Source of the DNA: Pegea sp. RAD2-039 | Taxonomy: Eukaryota; Chordata; Thaliacea; Salpida; Salpidae | NCBI GenBank assembly: GCA_034620365.1 | Contig: JAQGEQ010000255.1 | Location: forward strand, 806,001 to 870,000 | Reading direction: 5' to 3' | Length of the DNA stretch: 64,000 nt | In this document: one piece after another, positions 22,701-35,060 of the stretch | Layout: each line of letters starts with the position of its first letter | How positions within the stretch are numbered: the first letter of the stretch is position 1 | The notes under the pieces: model-generated | Seen by the model: the letters and a program-made list of their open reading frames with translations, nothing else | Told to the model about the DNA's origin: nothing | Databases searched by the model: none | Made by a program: the position numbers and the translations under genes

Positions 22701-25700
22701 AAAAAAATTGGAGTCTTCTTAGGTTTTTAAAATAAGAACTTACTATTGACCAGAAATATTTATGTAAATTTTAAGTTAAACATTAATGTTTTTGCTAATC
22801 CCAGTTTTAGTAAACGTTTAATTTTTTCATTGTTAAAACTGATAACTCTAAAATGTTCAAAGAAATTTTTGTCCACAAGTTTCACTAATTAAACATTTAA
22901 TGTTACTAGAAAGTTTTATTTAAAAACTTAAATGTTTCAACTTTAATTAGTTTAATCACTAAAATATTAAAATTCATATTAAAATCGTTACTTTCATTAA
23001 TACTGTGTTTATTTAGCGAGTTTTTTTTTTCATTTATCTGACATTTCTTTATTCACTTAATGCAAAGTAATTAATTGCTAAGTATTTAGCTAAACCTAGA
23101 AGATTTTTTAGCCAGCTTAGCTATTGCAAAATATGTATTAAATTATATTTTATTACTTTTAATACAACCCTGAAATGAGTTGAACTCTGATACTCGTTCA
23201 TTAATGACAGAGTATGAGGAACTCTTTAATATTAATCAATACTAAAAAGTGTCAAAAAATAGTTTGAACTCATGGTTGAAGATTGTTATAAGATTTAAAA
23301 GTTTCTTAGATAATTACTTTAGACAAGAGAGCTCTTGCATCATCTCATTTTCTAGAAGTAGCTTTTGAAAAAGATTTAATCAACTCTAAGCTTCTTGTTC
23401 AGCATATATTGAGTAAACAAAAATCTGTTAAAAATTTGATTTTTCAATTTACTTGGTTTAAATTTTTTGAAGTCTTTTGCTGAAGTTTGACTAACTTCAT
23501 TTTCATTTGTTTAGTAACAAACTTGTTTAGTAAGCAACTAAAAATTCTTAAGAACTGGTCTCAACTGTTAAAAGTAAAATTTTAAAAGCTTAGTTGATAG
23601 TGCAAGTGATTAGATCTACAAACTTTATATAAAAATAACTTTTAATTTTGTCTTCCTTTCCTACAACTCAAAATAATAAAAAAAGATCTCCTCTAGAATT
23701 ATACATGTCTACTTTTACTCAAGTAAAACAAAGTTTTAGTTAAAAAAAGGTTAAATGCAAATGCCTTCTGGTAACATCCAGAGTTTTCGAATCATTTTAC
23801 TTTATACCCAGTAAAAAAAATTATTTATTAAAAGAGTACTATAGCTTGGTATTGATAGTTTTATTTTCAGCTACTAAAAGTTTTATAACAATTTTAAACA
23901 TATTTTTTTAAGATTTAAAAGTAAATTAATATTATTTTTAATATTATAAGATACTACATTCTCTTATAAGTATTGTTGTATTAGATATATCTCTCTGTTA
24001 ATGAGCACAGACAAACTAAACATCTTCACCAACCTAATTGATTGAAGCTTTGTAAGTAAGTATTCAACTTTAAGCAAATGACAAATAATGTAAAATTTTA
24101 AATACAGCGGTATTTTGATGCAAGCAGTAAATCGTAGTTTCAATGTTTAAATGGTTAAAAATTTAAACTTTCTTGAATGCATTTCTGGATTCAACAAGAA
24201 TGTATTTTTCTTGCATTTGTTTACTGTTGGGTATAGATCGAGGCAGTCTTGGTCTTACTTTCACTACTATTCATGTAACCGCAAGTAGTCGCAACATACA
24301 CAAAGCTACAACGTTATTAGTTTTGGCTGAAATTTACTATTTGCTCTTTCGTAATGGAACATAATTGTTATAATATTAATAAAAATATATTTCAAATCAT
24401 AACTTATCTTAAAACATTGTAATAAATCTCAATAAAGATCAAAACAAAAAAGTTATGTTGCTGAAAATATTTATTTTTTTTAAGTTATTAAGTAGTTTTA
24501 TCCTTTTTTAAAACTAACTCTAAATGAAAATTCTTAATTGTAAAATTCTCTCGAAAGTATATTGCTTATTTTTTAGATTTCTTTAAAATTCACGACTCAA
24601 ACATAAAATCTACATCTTAAGCACCAAAACTGAATTTATTTTTTATTTCTCAGCTGTCATGTGATGATGTAGGTAATGACGTCACTGACTGAATAATCTA
24701 AAAGTTTTAAATAAATGCTAAAGAGCTGGAAGGCTTCTTTTTATAACACAATTGTAATGCTATCGGCAGAAAAATGATAAATCGTTTTTTAAATTGACAG
24801 AAGAATGGATGCAGAAGTAGAAAATTCATCTGTGATGTCATCAGCTAAGAATACTTTAAATGTCGATTGATTACTGGATTTAATTCAACCAAACAGTTAA
24901 CGATGATTTAAGAATAGACTTAAGATAAATCTCATTACACATAAACATTTGTTATCAAAATATTGGTAGTTTGTTCATGTGTTTACTCGTACAGAGTATC
25001 AGTTCTTTTTACTAGTGCATTATATTTTAACGCCCTTGATCTCGTAATCTCATAAAAAGAAATGCATTTTAAGTGCTTAATGGTACAGAATTTCACCTAT
25101 TTGTTTCTTTGCATTATGTTGTATTGCCCTCATAATAATAGTGTTCTTAAAACACATCAAAACTGGAAATTAAAAAAAGTTATAAAAAGTAATTACAACT
25201 TATTTGTTTGCCAGACTCCAGGAAGTACACAAAGCAGCAAATGCTAAAAATTTTAACAATTGTACAAAGTTAAGAAACTTAGAAAAGTAAAAGTAAGAAA
25301 TAAAAGTAAGTTTTGTTTTAAAACTAATTTCTATCAACAGTAAAATAATAAGTTAAAATCTTGTTTTTGTTTTTAAAATAAAGCTATTGTAAAAAGTTTT
25401 CAATTTTATGTTTTTAACTTGAAACAATCAGACATATATTATTTATATTAAAACAAAACAAATGATGAAAACAAAGCTTAATATTTCAATCTGCTAAACT
25501 ATCAAAGCATACACCTAATACAAAATTTAAACCAGCTTTCATTATCATCCATATTTCTATTTAAGATTGTGTTTTTGATACTTGTTTATGAGTAATCTAT
25601 TATTTAATTCATATATCGCTACTTGTAAATATCTCATTTTTAAATAACAAATACGTTTATTTAAAGTAAAATGTTAAGGGTTCTTTAGTTTCCTAAATAT

Positions 25701-25805
25701 TTTTGAAATACAATGATATATAAAAAGAGCAATAAGTAAAAAGTTAATTCTGTGTCCTAAAAACATCTGTTCTTAAAGACAAAAAGACAAACATTCATTA
25801 GCTAA
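22701..25805. other. Intergenic stretch with short unproven frames
   Basis: No gene is supported. At 24173-24364 (+) a 63-codon frame is richer in G+C and CpG than its surroundings (TFTTIHVTASSRNIH) but has no recognised relative. At 24805-24870 an ATG directly after a good acceptor (AAATTGACAG) opens 21 codons (MDAEVENSSVMSSAKNTLNVD) and could be a first exon or microprotein. A TGACGTCA palindrome lies at 24677-24684. Confidence 0.35.
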
Positions 25806-25811
25806 TTTATT
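25806..25811 (-). terminator. Polyadenylation signal of the five-exon minus-strand gene
   Basis: AATAAA on the minus strand lies about 95 bp past the TAA at 25907. Confidence 0.5.
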
Positions 25812-25906
25812 ATTAATTGATGAGATTATCTGTTAGTTTACTTAAACAAGTAACTCAACGTTTACAAAGGAACATTCTCTTAAGGTTTTCCCAACAAGTT
25901 TTTTAA

Positions 25907-27417
25907 TTAATAAGTTCCGAAATGTTTATAAATCCAATGCTTTTTTGTTTTTGCACATGGATGAGGTCCAAAGACTTTTTCATGTTCATCCTGATACAAA
26001 TCCTGGGACATCTTTTTCATGAAGATAGGGATTTGGTGGGTTGGTACCTGCTTGGATACAATTGTTATTTCTGATTAAGTTTTTCCATGAGTTTATTTAC
26101 CTTATATGGGTCTTGTAAGTAGTTAGGAAGAGGTTTAACATCTGTAAAATAAGAATGGAGAAGTTTTATTGATAAAATATTTAGAAATACTATTCCTAAA
26201 AAAACTTTACATGATTTAGTGATTCCTAAAACATAAATAAAATACTTAATTGCTAATTTTTTAATTTTTTAAAGATGCAACAAGATGTCTGAATAAGTAA
26301 CCTGTTAGTTTGTGTTTAGGCCATGAAAACATAAAAAGAAACTAGACTTTTAAAAATGATGTAGCAAAAAAATATAAAATATTCAGCAAATTAATTTCAA
26401 TTTTCTCGTTAGATAAAGAAACTTACTTGATTTCGGAATAGGTATCGGCTCAGAAACTGGTCGCTTATTAGCAGAAACTATTTTAGTGTCAACTGGAGAT
26501 TGATCATCTTCTGAAATAATAAAATATTAAAAAATTTGGTTTCTGTTTAACAATTCAGGTAGATTAAAAGTGAACTATATTCTTTAACGACTTAATTTTT
26601 TGTTATATGTAATGATTATGGTTTTGATATAAAAGATTTATCACAAAATGATCTGATATTTATTTTTCAACTTGCTGAAAACAAACTTTATACTTATATT
26701 CAAAGTTGTTTTCTCACTTTTTAGTTTGTTTTTATCACTTTCTTTCAGTTGCTTTTCTTCAACGGGAGTAAAGTAAGCTGAAAAATATTTTTAATTAACT
26801 ATAATTATTCAAATATAGTTTAGTTTCGAAAAAAAAATAACTAAAATTATCATCTAATTTTAAAATTTTGTTTTAAACGTTGAACTAAGAAAAGAAACAA
26901 CTTTATTTTAAATTACGCTTAAATTTATATAAAAGCTTTCCAAGATAAATCATTCTAAATTCGTAATAAAATCATAAAAAGTTAAAAAAAAAAACAAGTT
27001 TATTTAGCACATTTAAATTTATCCAGATTATCAAAAATATCAAAAAAGTGTATTATACTTATTTCAATTTTCTTTGAGTGTTTAAATGCTGCTTAATAAA
27101 AATAACTAAACATTTCGCGCCGTTGAAAACAAAGTTAGTAATTATTAATTTAAAAAGACTTGAAGGAGTTGATGAGCTTTTTGATAAACTAGAAGCTTGT
27201 GATAAATCACTTGTTAGGGAAGAAGACCCTTTAATTATGATAATTTTAATTTGATTTAATTACAGATACAGTCTTAAGCAAAATATTAGAATATTTTCAT
27301 TATTGAAATAAAGACTCGGTATTTACTTCTAAAATAGATACTTTAAATACAAAATGTTTTTAAAGTAAACATACTTGCTTTAGCAACTTCGTCACTTTTT
27401 GAGTTTCGACTAAACAT
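25907..27417 (-). CDS. Unrecognised small basic protein, five exons (122 residues)
   Basis: Minus-strand exons in order are 27417-27375, 26777-26718, 26510-26427, 26141-26101 and 26047-25907. The first three introns are phase 1 and the last is phase 0, all GT-AG with good donors (GTATGT, GTGAGA, GTAAGT, GTAAAT). The 53-bp last intron matches the minimal size seen elsewhere here. The product starts MFSRNSKSDEVAKA, continues through charged YFTPVEEKQLKESDK and a Pro-rich linker (PVSEPIPIPKS, then KPLPNYLQDPYK). It ends in an aromatic/His-rich tail (FGPHPCAKTKKHWIYKHFG). An acceptor (CACTTTTCAG) lies 10 nt before the ATG. No family is recognised. If the last intron were retained, the protein would stop after NKLMEKLNQK. 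Continuity of five exons makes the model credible. Confidence 0.65.
27160..27228 (-). CDS. Possible extra Ser-rich cassette exon of the five-exon gene
   Basis: Inside intron 1 a 69-nt minus-strand block lies between AATTAAAG and a weak GTCTTT donor. It is phase 1 at both ends, so it could be inserted without a frameshift. It would add SSSLTSDLSQASSLSKSS and a few more residues. The opposite strand is also open here and reads LEGVDELFDKLEACDKS, so one of the two readings is a shadow. Confidence 0.3.
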
Positions 27418-27430
27418 CCTATAATACCTG

Positions 27431-29569
27431 AAAAGTGAAATGTTTATTTATTTGTTTATTTAAGGTCATTTAGTGCAGCATATTTAAAAACAAGTTTCAC
27501 TAAAAGTGTACTTAAAATTTCTTCACAACAAGATAATTAATTTTCTTTGCAAACTAGCATCATTAAAAGAAAATTTGTATTACTTTTATTTAAACAAATA
27601 ATTAAACCTTTTTTTATTGCACTTCAAAATTTAAATTTAGGTCAACTATATATATCATAATTATAAAAATAATTTCATATATAGCTTAATGATAAAAAAA
27701 AAATTAAATTAAGCTGAAAATACTATTATTTTTATAGTATTTTAAGTTAGCAAGCTCTGTACGGCTGGCTGAGTTATAAAAAAACATTTTGTTGTTGATT
27801 TGCTTTATATATTTTTCATTATAAATCTGTTTTTATTCTCTTCAAAAAAGTATTTTGAAAATTTATCGCGACCAATAATATTGTTCTATTATAGAATAAA
27901 ACTTATTCATTATTCAAATACATTATGATTTTTAATCATCTAATCCTTTGAAAAAAACGTATGTAAAAATGCAACATAATAGACATAAATGTAGATAAAA
28001 TATTTTACAATAGTAAGCCTTCAACAACTTTCTATTATTCTTTGTTTTAAGGAAATTGTTAAGTGTAGAATTTGATAATCTACTTTACTTAAGTTTCTAA
28101 GACCTTATGAAAAAACATACTTTTTAAAAACTAGAAATTATAAGTCTTAAATCGTTCTTAGACTTGAAATCATTACTTAGGTGGTAAATGATCTGGTAAA
28201 TTTGGATAAACGAAAGATTAACTTTGTAGACAAATGCTATTTCTATGTTCAGCTTTTTTTTACTGAACAAACAGTTTTTTTTTCAAATTATTTGATTTTA
28301 TTCTTTTTTTCGATCAATATTAGTTCAATCATTCCCAAAAACGGTAATTATATGAGATTTAAATTCGATGAAATAGCCAACGTTTTTGTCTTATTTTATA
28401 ACTGTCCTTCTAAATAAGAGACCGAACAAAAAGAAATATAAAGAAAACAGAAGAGGTTCATATAATTACACAACTTTGTTTGCTTGACTCAAAATTATTC
28501 TTTAACATCCAATATATGTTTACAATACAAGTTTTATTGATTATATTTGCTAGATCAGGATCTATAGATAATGCAGAACCATGATTTTACAAAATCAGAT
28601 TAATAATTTAAAGGATGATAAAAATAGCCACAACTTGAGCAAAAGAAATTTGAAAGAAAAATCTTTTAGTAGTTGTAAGTTTGTTTTTATGATGAAAATA
28701 AGTTCAGTTTTACTAGTTTAGTATTCGCTTTAAATACAAAGATTATTAAAATTTTCGTCAAAGCCAAATTTAAAATATTAATTATCTTCATCTTTTACAC
28801 CTGAAAAAACTGTGATCTTTATGCTTTAAACTAGAAATAAAATAGTTTGCATGTAGTTATCTTCATCATTTATATTAGATTTAGTAAATGAAGCTTATTT
28901 GAAATCAATGTAATCTTTTTTTATAAAATGCATAGGTGCATTCAAATAAAAAAAAGTGATTTCAAACATAACATTAGTCTCTGCAGAAAATATACTTTTT
29001 TATTCAAATTTTGGATTGGTTACCGAGCAACAAATTTATTTAATTTTAAACTAGCTAATGAATATTCACATGATAGAATTGAACTTAGATTGAACTTATT
29101 GGTTTTAATGTTCAGCATTCAGTTGTAGATGCTAAAATTTTAATTATCGCAGATTAGATGAAAGCTAGACGTTATACAAGTAAATAGTTTTTTTCTTTCT
29201 AAAACATGTCAAAATAAAGTTTAAGACTGTCATAAAAAATAAAAAATCAGTCTTTATTCTCTTTGTAAAATTATGTGGTTTATTTCAACTTAAAATTAAA
29301 AAAAAAACTCTTAATGTTTGAACGTCTAATTTCATATTAAGTTTTATACTTTAAAACATTTTTAGGAATCTTATCAATTTGATTCAAATACCATATGTAG
29401 TCAATTTACTTGATATGTTTCAGGGTATCTGGAAGAGCAACAAAATTGTTTAAATTTATCCCCAAACTTCAAGGTTTGCCAACAAACATTAACATTTGAT
29501 GATTGCTGTTGTCTTTTTATAAAGTTAGCAGTACCTTAAAAGTAATTATCAAAATACTTTTAAAACTAG
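27431..29569. other. Intergenic stretch before the tandem array
   Basis: Very A+T-rich. The frames at 28181-28417 and 28928-29128 are low-complexity, Phe/Leu/Ile-rich and of chance length. No array module was recognised until about 29570. Confidence 0.4.
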
Positions 29570-31760
29570 TAATGGAACGTCATAAACTGATTTTTAATTC
29601 TAGGCCATTAAATATAAAAGTACTAAATGTATTATTTAAGTTTTCTTATTACTTTTTTGAATAGTTTTTTTCACATCTGTTAAAGTGTTTTTGTTTATAC
29701 AGATTTTTTTTAAATATTCATGAGTTTTTTCATTTTAAAACCAAAATCATTATTTTGCTTAAATCAGCATATATCTTTGTGATATCTTTTCTTCAATTGA
29801 TTAGATAAGAGTTATTTTAGAGTTTGACTATTTTTTAATAACTTTTAATCATTTTATTAAAAGAATATTTGTACTTATTTAAAGATATTTTGAATTTTAT
29901 CTATTTAATTAAATAGTGTTTACTATTTTTAAACTAAAGTTTTATGAATTATGTATAGAATTCTTGATAATTCAATTATACTTAGAGGTAAGTTTTTTGA
30001 ATAAATAGAATTTCATTACATTTCCTAAATCTTTGATAATCATACCTTTAGATAATGATGAAATTTTTCACATTTATACATATATTGAAACTAAATTATA
30101 ATTTTTATTAATACAATTATTGATGTTGATTGAAATGTTTGATGGTGATGATTTTAGATATATTTGAATTAAAAAGTATTTATTTGTTATAAGATACAAA
30201 AAATATGTTTATGAAAGTTGATATGTCAAAATATAATAATTGATTTAATAAAAGTAATTTTTGCTTTTTAAACAAGATTTTTAGTTAAACTTTTTATCTT
30301 CTGAAATTTATATTTGGTTTTATATTTAGATTTATTTTTTCATTTAGGTTATAAGTTAGTAACTTCTGGACTAGTTCAAACATTTGCAGTGAGAGTTTCT
30401 ACATCATTTTCTAAATGGATTAACATTTCTTGTCATTTCTAAACAAATTGTTGTTAATTCAATCATTTTTCTACAAATAATGATAAGGTAAGTGATAATT
30501 ATGATAGCAAATGGTAGTGTTTTTTTCTCAATTTCCTTTGTTAATGTGGTTTTTATCATCTTTCTTTTAAGGATGTTTATTGTAAAGTTGTTTTTCTTGT
30601 ATCAGTTTGGTTACAAACTATATTGAGAGATTTAAATTAATTATAACTTAGGAGTCTTTTTTTGAAAATGAACATTTGATTAAACAGAATTTAGTATATT
30701 GGTTTTTATATCATCAATGTTCTGAAAAATCTTTACTGTATGTTTCTTAACACCCTTTACACTTTTTTTGAAAACCTTTGAATGATAGTTGTTAAGTTAT
30801 TTATTTAAAACTTAAGTTGCATTAACTATAATCTATTTCAAATTAAGTTGGTATATTTGTCTTTTTGTTATAGCTGGTGGAGAGAAATTATTAAACATTT
30901 TTTGATTTTTAAATGACTTTTTAGCTAAAGACAAATTCATCAATATATAATATTATTTGTGAAGGTTATTTGAAAACTAGTCTACTAACTGCTGATAAAA
31001 ATGTTTTTAAAATTACTCATTGTTTATCATAAGATTTAATAAATTCATAACACACTTAGCAGTTTTCAAACAAGCATCAACTAAAAAAAAAAACTAATCA
31101 AGATTTTGAATGAAATATCAGAAGAAGAAAAACTTTTTCTAGTTTTGTTAAGTCACAACTACTTATAATGTATGGCTACAAATAATTATCTTTACAGCTC
31201 TAAAAGGCAAATGCAGAACAATATGACACCCTTAAATAATAAAAACGTCCTAAGTATAAACAAATAATGACTAATTTGCATGAATACTTTTTGCTTGTTT
31301 TATCTATTAATATTAAAATTCATTAAACTTCAAGTAAATATAAAGAATATTATGTGTAGCTTAAATTTTTACTAATGTTGCCTCTTCATTTTTTTCATCA
31401 AATCTAATGATACATCATTTCATATTTAGATATAAGATACTTTAGTTTAGCTGATAGATAAAATTGAGTTTTCAAACTCTTCAAAATTAGTTTGTATTAA
31501 AGTTTTGTTTTAATTATATCGTTTATCTTAACTGATTTAGTTTGCAGATCAAATGGATCAAATCGAAACTTCAAGAGGTTTTATTAGTAAGTTAAAACAA
31601 CATTAAAAGTAAAATATAAAAATATCAATTTATAAAACTCTTTCAGAAACCACTTTCTAGAGTAAATTGAAGGACAAAAACTATTCCTTTTATAAGATAT
31701 ACTATATACAGGTAATTTATAATCCAAAATCTAACTATAATGCATATAACTATACCGCAG

Positions 31761-31917
31761 AGAATCTTTAAGAAAACCAACTTTATCCAAATACTACAAA
31801 TTAAACCAGTTGGAAAATAGAAAAGGAGAAAGTAAAGGAAAACAACAAAATGGAGTTGCAAATGAAACTCTAAATATAAAAAAGTATTTTATATTTTTGT
31901 TCACTTTGGTTGTTTGG
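31761..31917 (+). CDS. Exon-like block with membrane segment, U1 copy
   Basis: The block runs from the acceptor TATACCGCAG to the donor TGG|GTAAGC. It is 157 nt, open in one frame, and encodes ESLRRPTLSKYYKLNQL, a Lys-rich stretch and the hydrophobic YFIFLFTLVVW. Joined in phase 0 to the next acceptor (CTTTGTAG, exon from about 32108) it ends NNQIETKTSKKLYRKEM plus stop. An upstream exon in the required phase was not found. The preceding block (31650-31711) has a one-base deletion relative to U6 and is closed in all frames, so this gene copy may be dead. Confidence 0.35.
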
Positions 31918-33021
31918 GTAAGCTTTTTAATATCTTCAAATTTTATTTGTTTGTTTTTCTGACTCCATACAAAGATTTTCACTTTTTCTAATTATAATTG
32001 AAGTCAGATTATTATTTATATAAGTAACAACTTCACTTAAATTCATTCAGATATTTGTCAGATTTAATTTTAAAAAACATTCTATTTAAATTACTTATAC
32101 TTTGTAGAATAATCAAATTGAAACAAAAACTTCAAAGAAATTGTACAGAAAAGAGATGTAGCTGTCAACTCAGCTGTATCTTTGAAAGAAAATGTTAAAT
32201 ACAACCAACAGTAAGTAAAATATGAATAAAGAACTTCTTCTACTTACAAATCATTATTTTACTACAAACTTTCATACAGCAGAAGGACGTCAGTATAGAT
32301 CTACAGACACAAGTGATGCCAAATACAGAACATCTTACAAATCATCCCGAGCTAAAACTCCAATTCAAGTCTAAAGTGTGAAGAAAATGGTTGACTTCTT
32401 GTAATTTGACAATGTCAGAGACAAGTATCAATCAAATGTTCAAGCAAAGCAGAGATGATATTATCAATCCTCTAAAAGTCATCTTCAAAAAAAGATTTAA
32501 AGTTCTAGTCTTGAGATCGTTGACCATGCGGGTTCCAAATTTGCTAATCTAAGCACTATTCATAACAAATACGTTTTGTCAATTAATACAAATAATTTAA
32601 ACAATTATTAAGATCTGATATTCATAGATTAAGGTTTTATACATATCACTAATTATTCATAATTTCCGTAGAATCAGAAAAAAATTTTAAATGTCTGAAG
32701 TGACAGATTTATTTAGTAATTTTATTATAAACTTGCTAAATGATTTATAACAATCATAATGCAAACTATTACTATAGCGACTAAAAAATCATCTTTTAGC
32801 TCAATTTTCTATCCTCAGAGTGACTCAATAAAGATATACAGACACAAGTGATGGCATCTGCAGAGTGTCTTGCTGATCATTTCAAGCAGAAACTCTGATT
32901 GAAACCTAAAATTTAAAGAAAAATTTGCAGAAAAAAGTTTAAAGTTGACTTCTTGCAAACTGATTCAAGTATCAATAAATTCTTTAAGCAAAAATTGCAG
33001 ATAGAGATACTGATGTCATAA

Positions 33022-33192
33022 ATTTCTAACAAAAAAAAGTTGTTATTATCTAGTAGTCGACCTTACATTTTAAGGGTTTCACAATCTCCAAATAATCCCA
33101 TTTATTATATAGATGAAAAATATGCTGCTCTGTTTCTCTTTTACATCTTTAGATTTGATCTTTTAATTTTTTATCAAGCTCTATTGCTGTAA
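33022..33192 (+). CDS. Conserved open frame of the array, U1 copy
   Basis: Open between stops and encodes SSRPYILRVSQSPNNPIYY, then FLFYIFRFDLLIF. It lacks an ATG, so if real it is an internal or last exon. It corresponds to the frames in U2-U6 with many amino-acid changes but no frameshift. Confidence 0.3.
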   Translation: MSNKKKLLLSSSRPYILRVSQSPNNPIYYIDEKYAALFLFYIFRFDLLIFYQALLL

Positions 33193-33760
33193 CAGTTTCT
33201 TTCTTTGAAATTAAAGCTTGTTTGATTTGTGTTCTTTAAAAAATGATTCAAATGATTATTTCATATCAATTAGTTTGATTCAGTATCATTTCATCTTATC
33301 AAAGCTTCATTTAAACAGTAAACTGCTTAAAATATGGTTGGGATGCCTTAATTTATATACACTGCAGCAATTAATAATTTTTTTTGTATAAAATCAAACA
33401 TACAAGCACAATTCATCAAAATTGGTTATTTAAATCTGTGATTTTGTTATATATATTAAGGTTTACGACAGTTTGAAAACAAATTCAAAACACAGCGTCT
33501 TATCGAATCCCTTAAAAGATCTTAATGAGTATTGGAATGAATCATTTAACTCGGTAGATTTGTACCAATGGTAATACAAACTGTTACTACAGTGTCTAGA
33601 TCATTCTTTCTAAAGATTAAATTGCAATAAAGATACAAATCGTAAAAAATTAAATCACAAACTTATTTACATACTAATTAATTTGAAATATTTTGTTTCA
33701 ACTTTGTGTAAATGCTGTGGATAAAATTAGACTTTCTAGAAATTTGTTTTAATTGCAACA

Positions 33761-33800
33761 GAATACCGCTGCAGTTGATATATAAGATGACTCATCAAAT
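33761..33800 (+). promoter_or_regulatory. ACCGCTG / TATATAAG / AP-1 box (P1), first of eight
   Basis: The order is ATACCGCTGCA, TTGATATATAAG, ATGACTCATCAAAT. Identical or nearly identical boxes have their TGACTCA at 33788, 38706, 40610, 42851, 47639, 49543, 55154 and 61900. TATATAAG is a plausible TATA box, and TGACTCA is the classic AP-1 (bZIP) site. Promoter function is inferred from motif grammar and conservation. Confidence 0.5.
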
Positions 33801-34871
33801 AAACACAATTCAGTATAGAGCTGAACAATTTTAAACAATTGAGTGTATAGAGCTGAATTTGTTAAATTAAAAGAAATAATAGAATTATTAGTTGTTATAT
33901 TACATCAAAATTAAAATAAAGCAACACATAGCCAAAAACGAAGAAATACAAGAAGTACTATCTACTATACTAAGTTAAACATGATAACATACTTTTCTGC
34001 CGAAGTTTATGACTTACCACTTAAAGATTAAGTTGATGGTTATCGCACAGAGCAATAGTATTTCGTTTTTACCTTATTCGAACTGCTCTTTCAATAAAAC
34101 TCATTTTTAGTAATAAAATCAGTTGTAGATTTAAAATTTAATTGCCATGTTATATTGGTGTTACCATTGTTTTAATATATGTAAAAAGAAAGCTATTATA
34201 AGTATTTAAATTATTACACTTAGTTCATGTGCTTTGCACTAAGTAGACCAAAACAAGTTTGTGTATTAATAATTCTAAATGCCAAATCCAAATTTTTTCG
34301 AGAACTCGTTGGTATGCTAATTAATTAAGAGCACTAACTTGACAATGCTTCTTACTCGATAAAAGACAAGAGAAAAGGCATCATAAACATTCCTTTGTAT
34401 ACTTTGTTTACTATTCATTAAACAGAACGTTAAAAAATAAATATATGTCGAATTGAAAAAATTATTAAACCTTTTAAAATTTGCTTTTGAATTTTTTTAC
34501 TAATGATGTTGTAGAGATGTAGCAAATTTTAAATCTTTCTGTACTAATCAAACAAAAATTCCTAAATTGATTTTTTCAGTTTGTAGATTTGTACAAAAAA
34601 TAATATTTTATCAATTGCAGCACAAATCACAAATCACAAAAAAAATCATGAAACCAAATACTACAATGTCATAAAATTTTAATTAAATATTTCAAAAGAA
34701 CAAGGTAAAAGTTGAGATAATATTAAGTTAAAAAGTTAGTTTTGACATTAACTGTTTAACTAATAATCTATTAATTGTTAACTGTTCGTTTAAAATAAAT
34801 TTAAACTGTACTATTATACTACTATTATAGTAATACTACACTTTAAAGAGATTTACTTCAGATAAATAAAA

Positions 34872-35060
34872 AACCACTGTATCTTATAATCCAAATGAGT
34901 CACTAAATGCTAATAATCAAATAATTTGGATGAATTAAAGAAGTAAGTGAAAAGGTCATTAAATACAAATGAAATCAAATCTAAACAAGCTAACTGTAAT
35001 AAGTCATAAATGAAAATCTTATCGTGACGAAGCAGGATATGACGTCATAGACTCTTCTTC
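34872..35060 (+). promoter_or_regulatory. ACCGCTG / TGAGTCA box (P2) plus CRE palindrome, first of seven pairs
   Basis: ACC(G/A)CTGTAT...AATCCAAATGAGTCA is followed 144-149 bp later by GGATATGACGTCATA. Pairs (TGAGTCA start / TGACGTCA start) are 34896/35040, 39538/39687, 43678/43826, 48471/48620, 50646/50790, 56268/56412 and 63009/63153. An eighth CRE at 54230 has lost its P2 partner in a deletion. TGAGTCA is the same AP-1 site as in P1 read from the other strand, and TGACGTCA is the full CRE, so both are bZIP targets. Confidence 0.5.

Noticed and set aside
31643-31982. Minus-strand Phe/Leu-rich frames at 31643-31982 and again at 59698-59976
   Set aside because: They are the reverse of the plus-strand Lys/Asn-rich exon-like block, which has matching splice sites. 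The Phe/Leu richness comes from reading AAA/GAA codons backwards.
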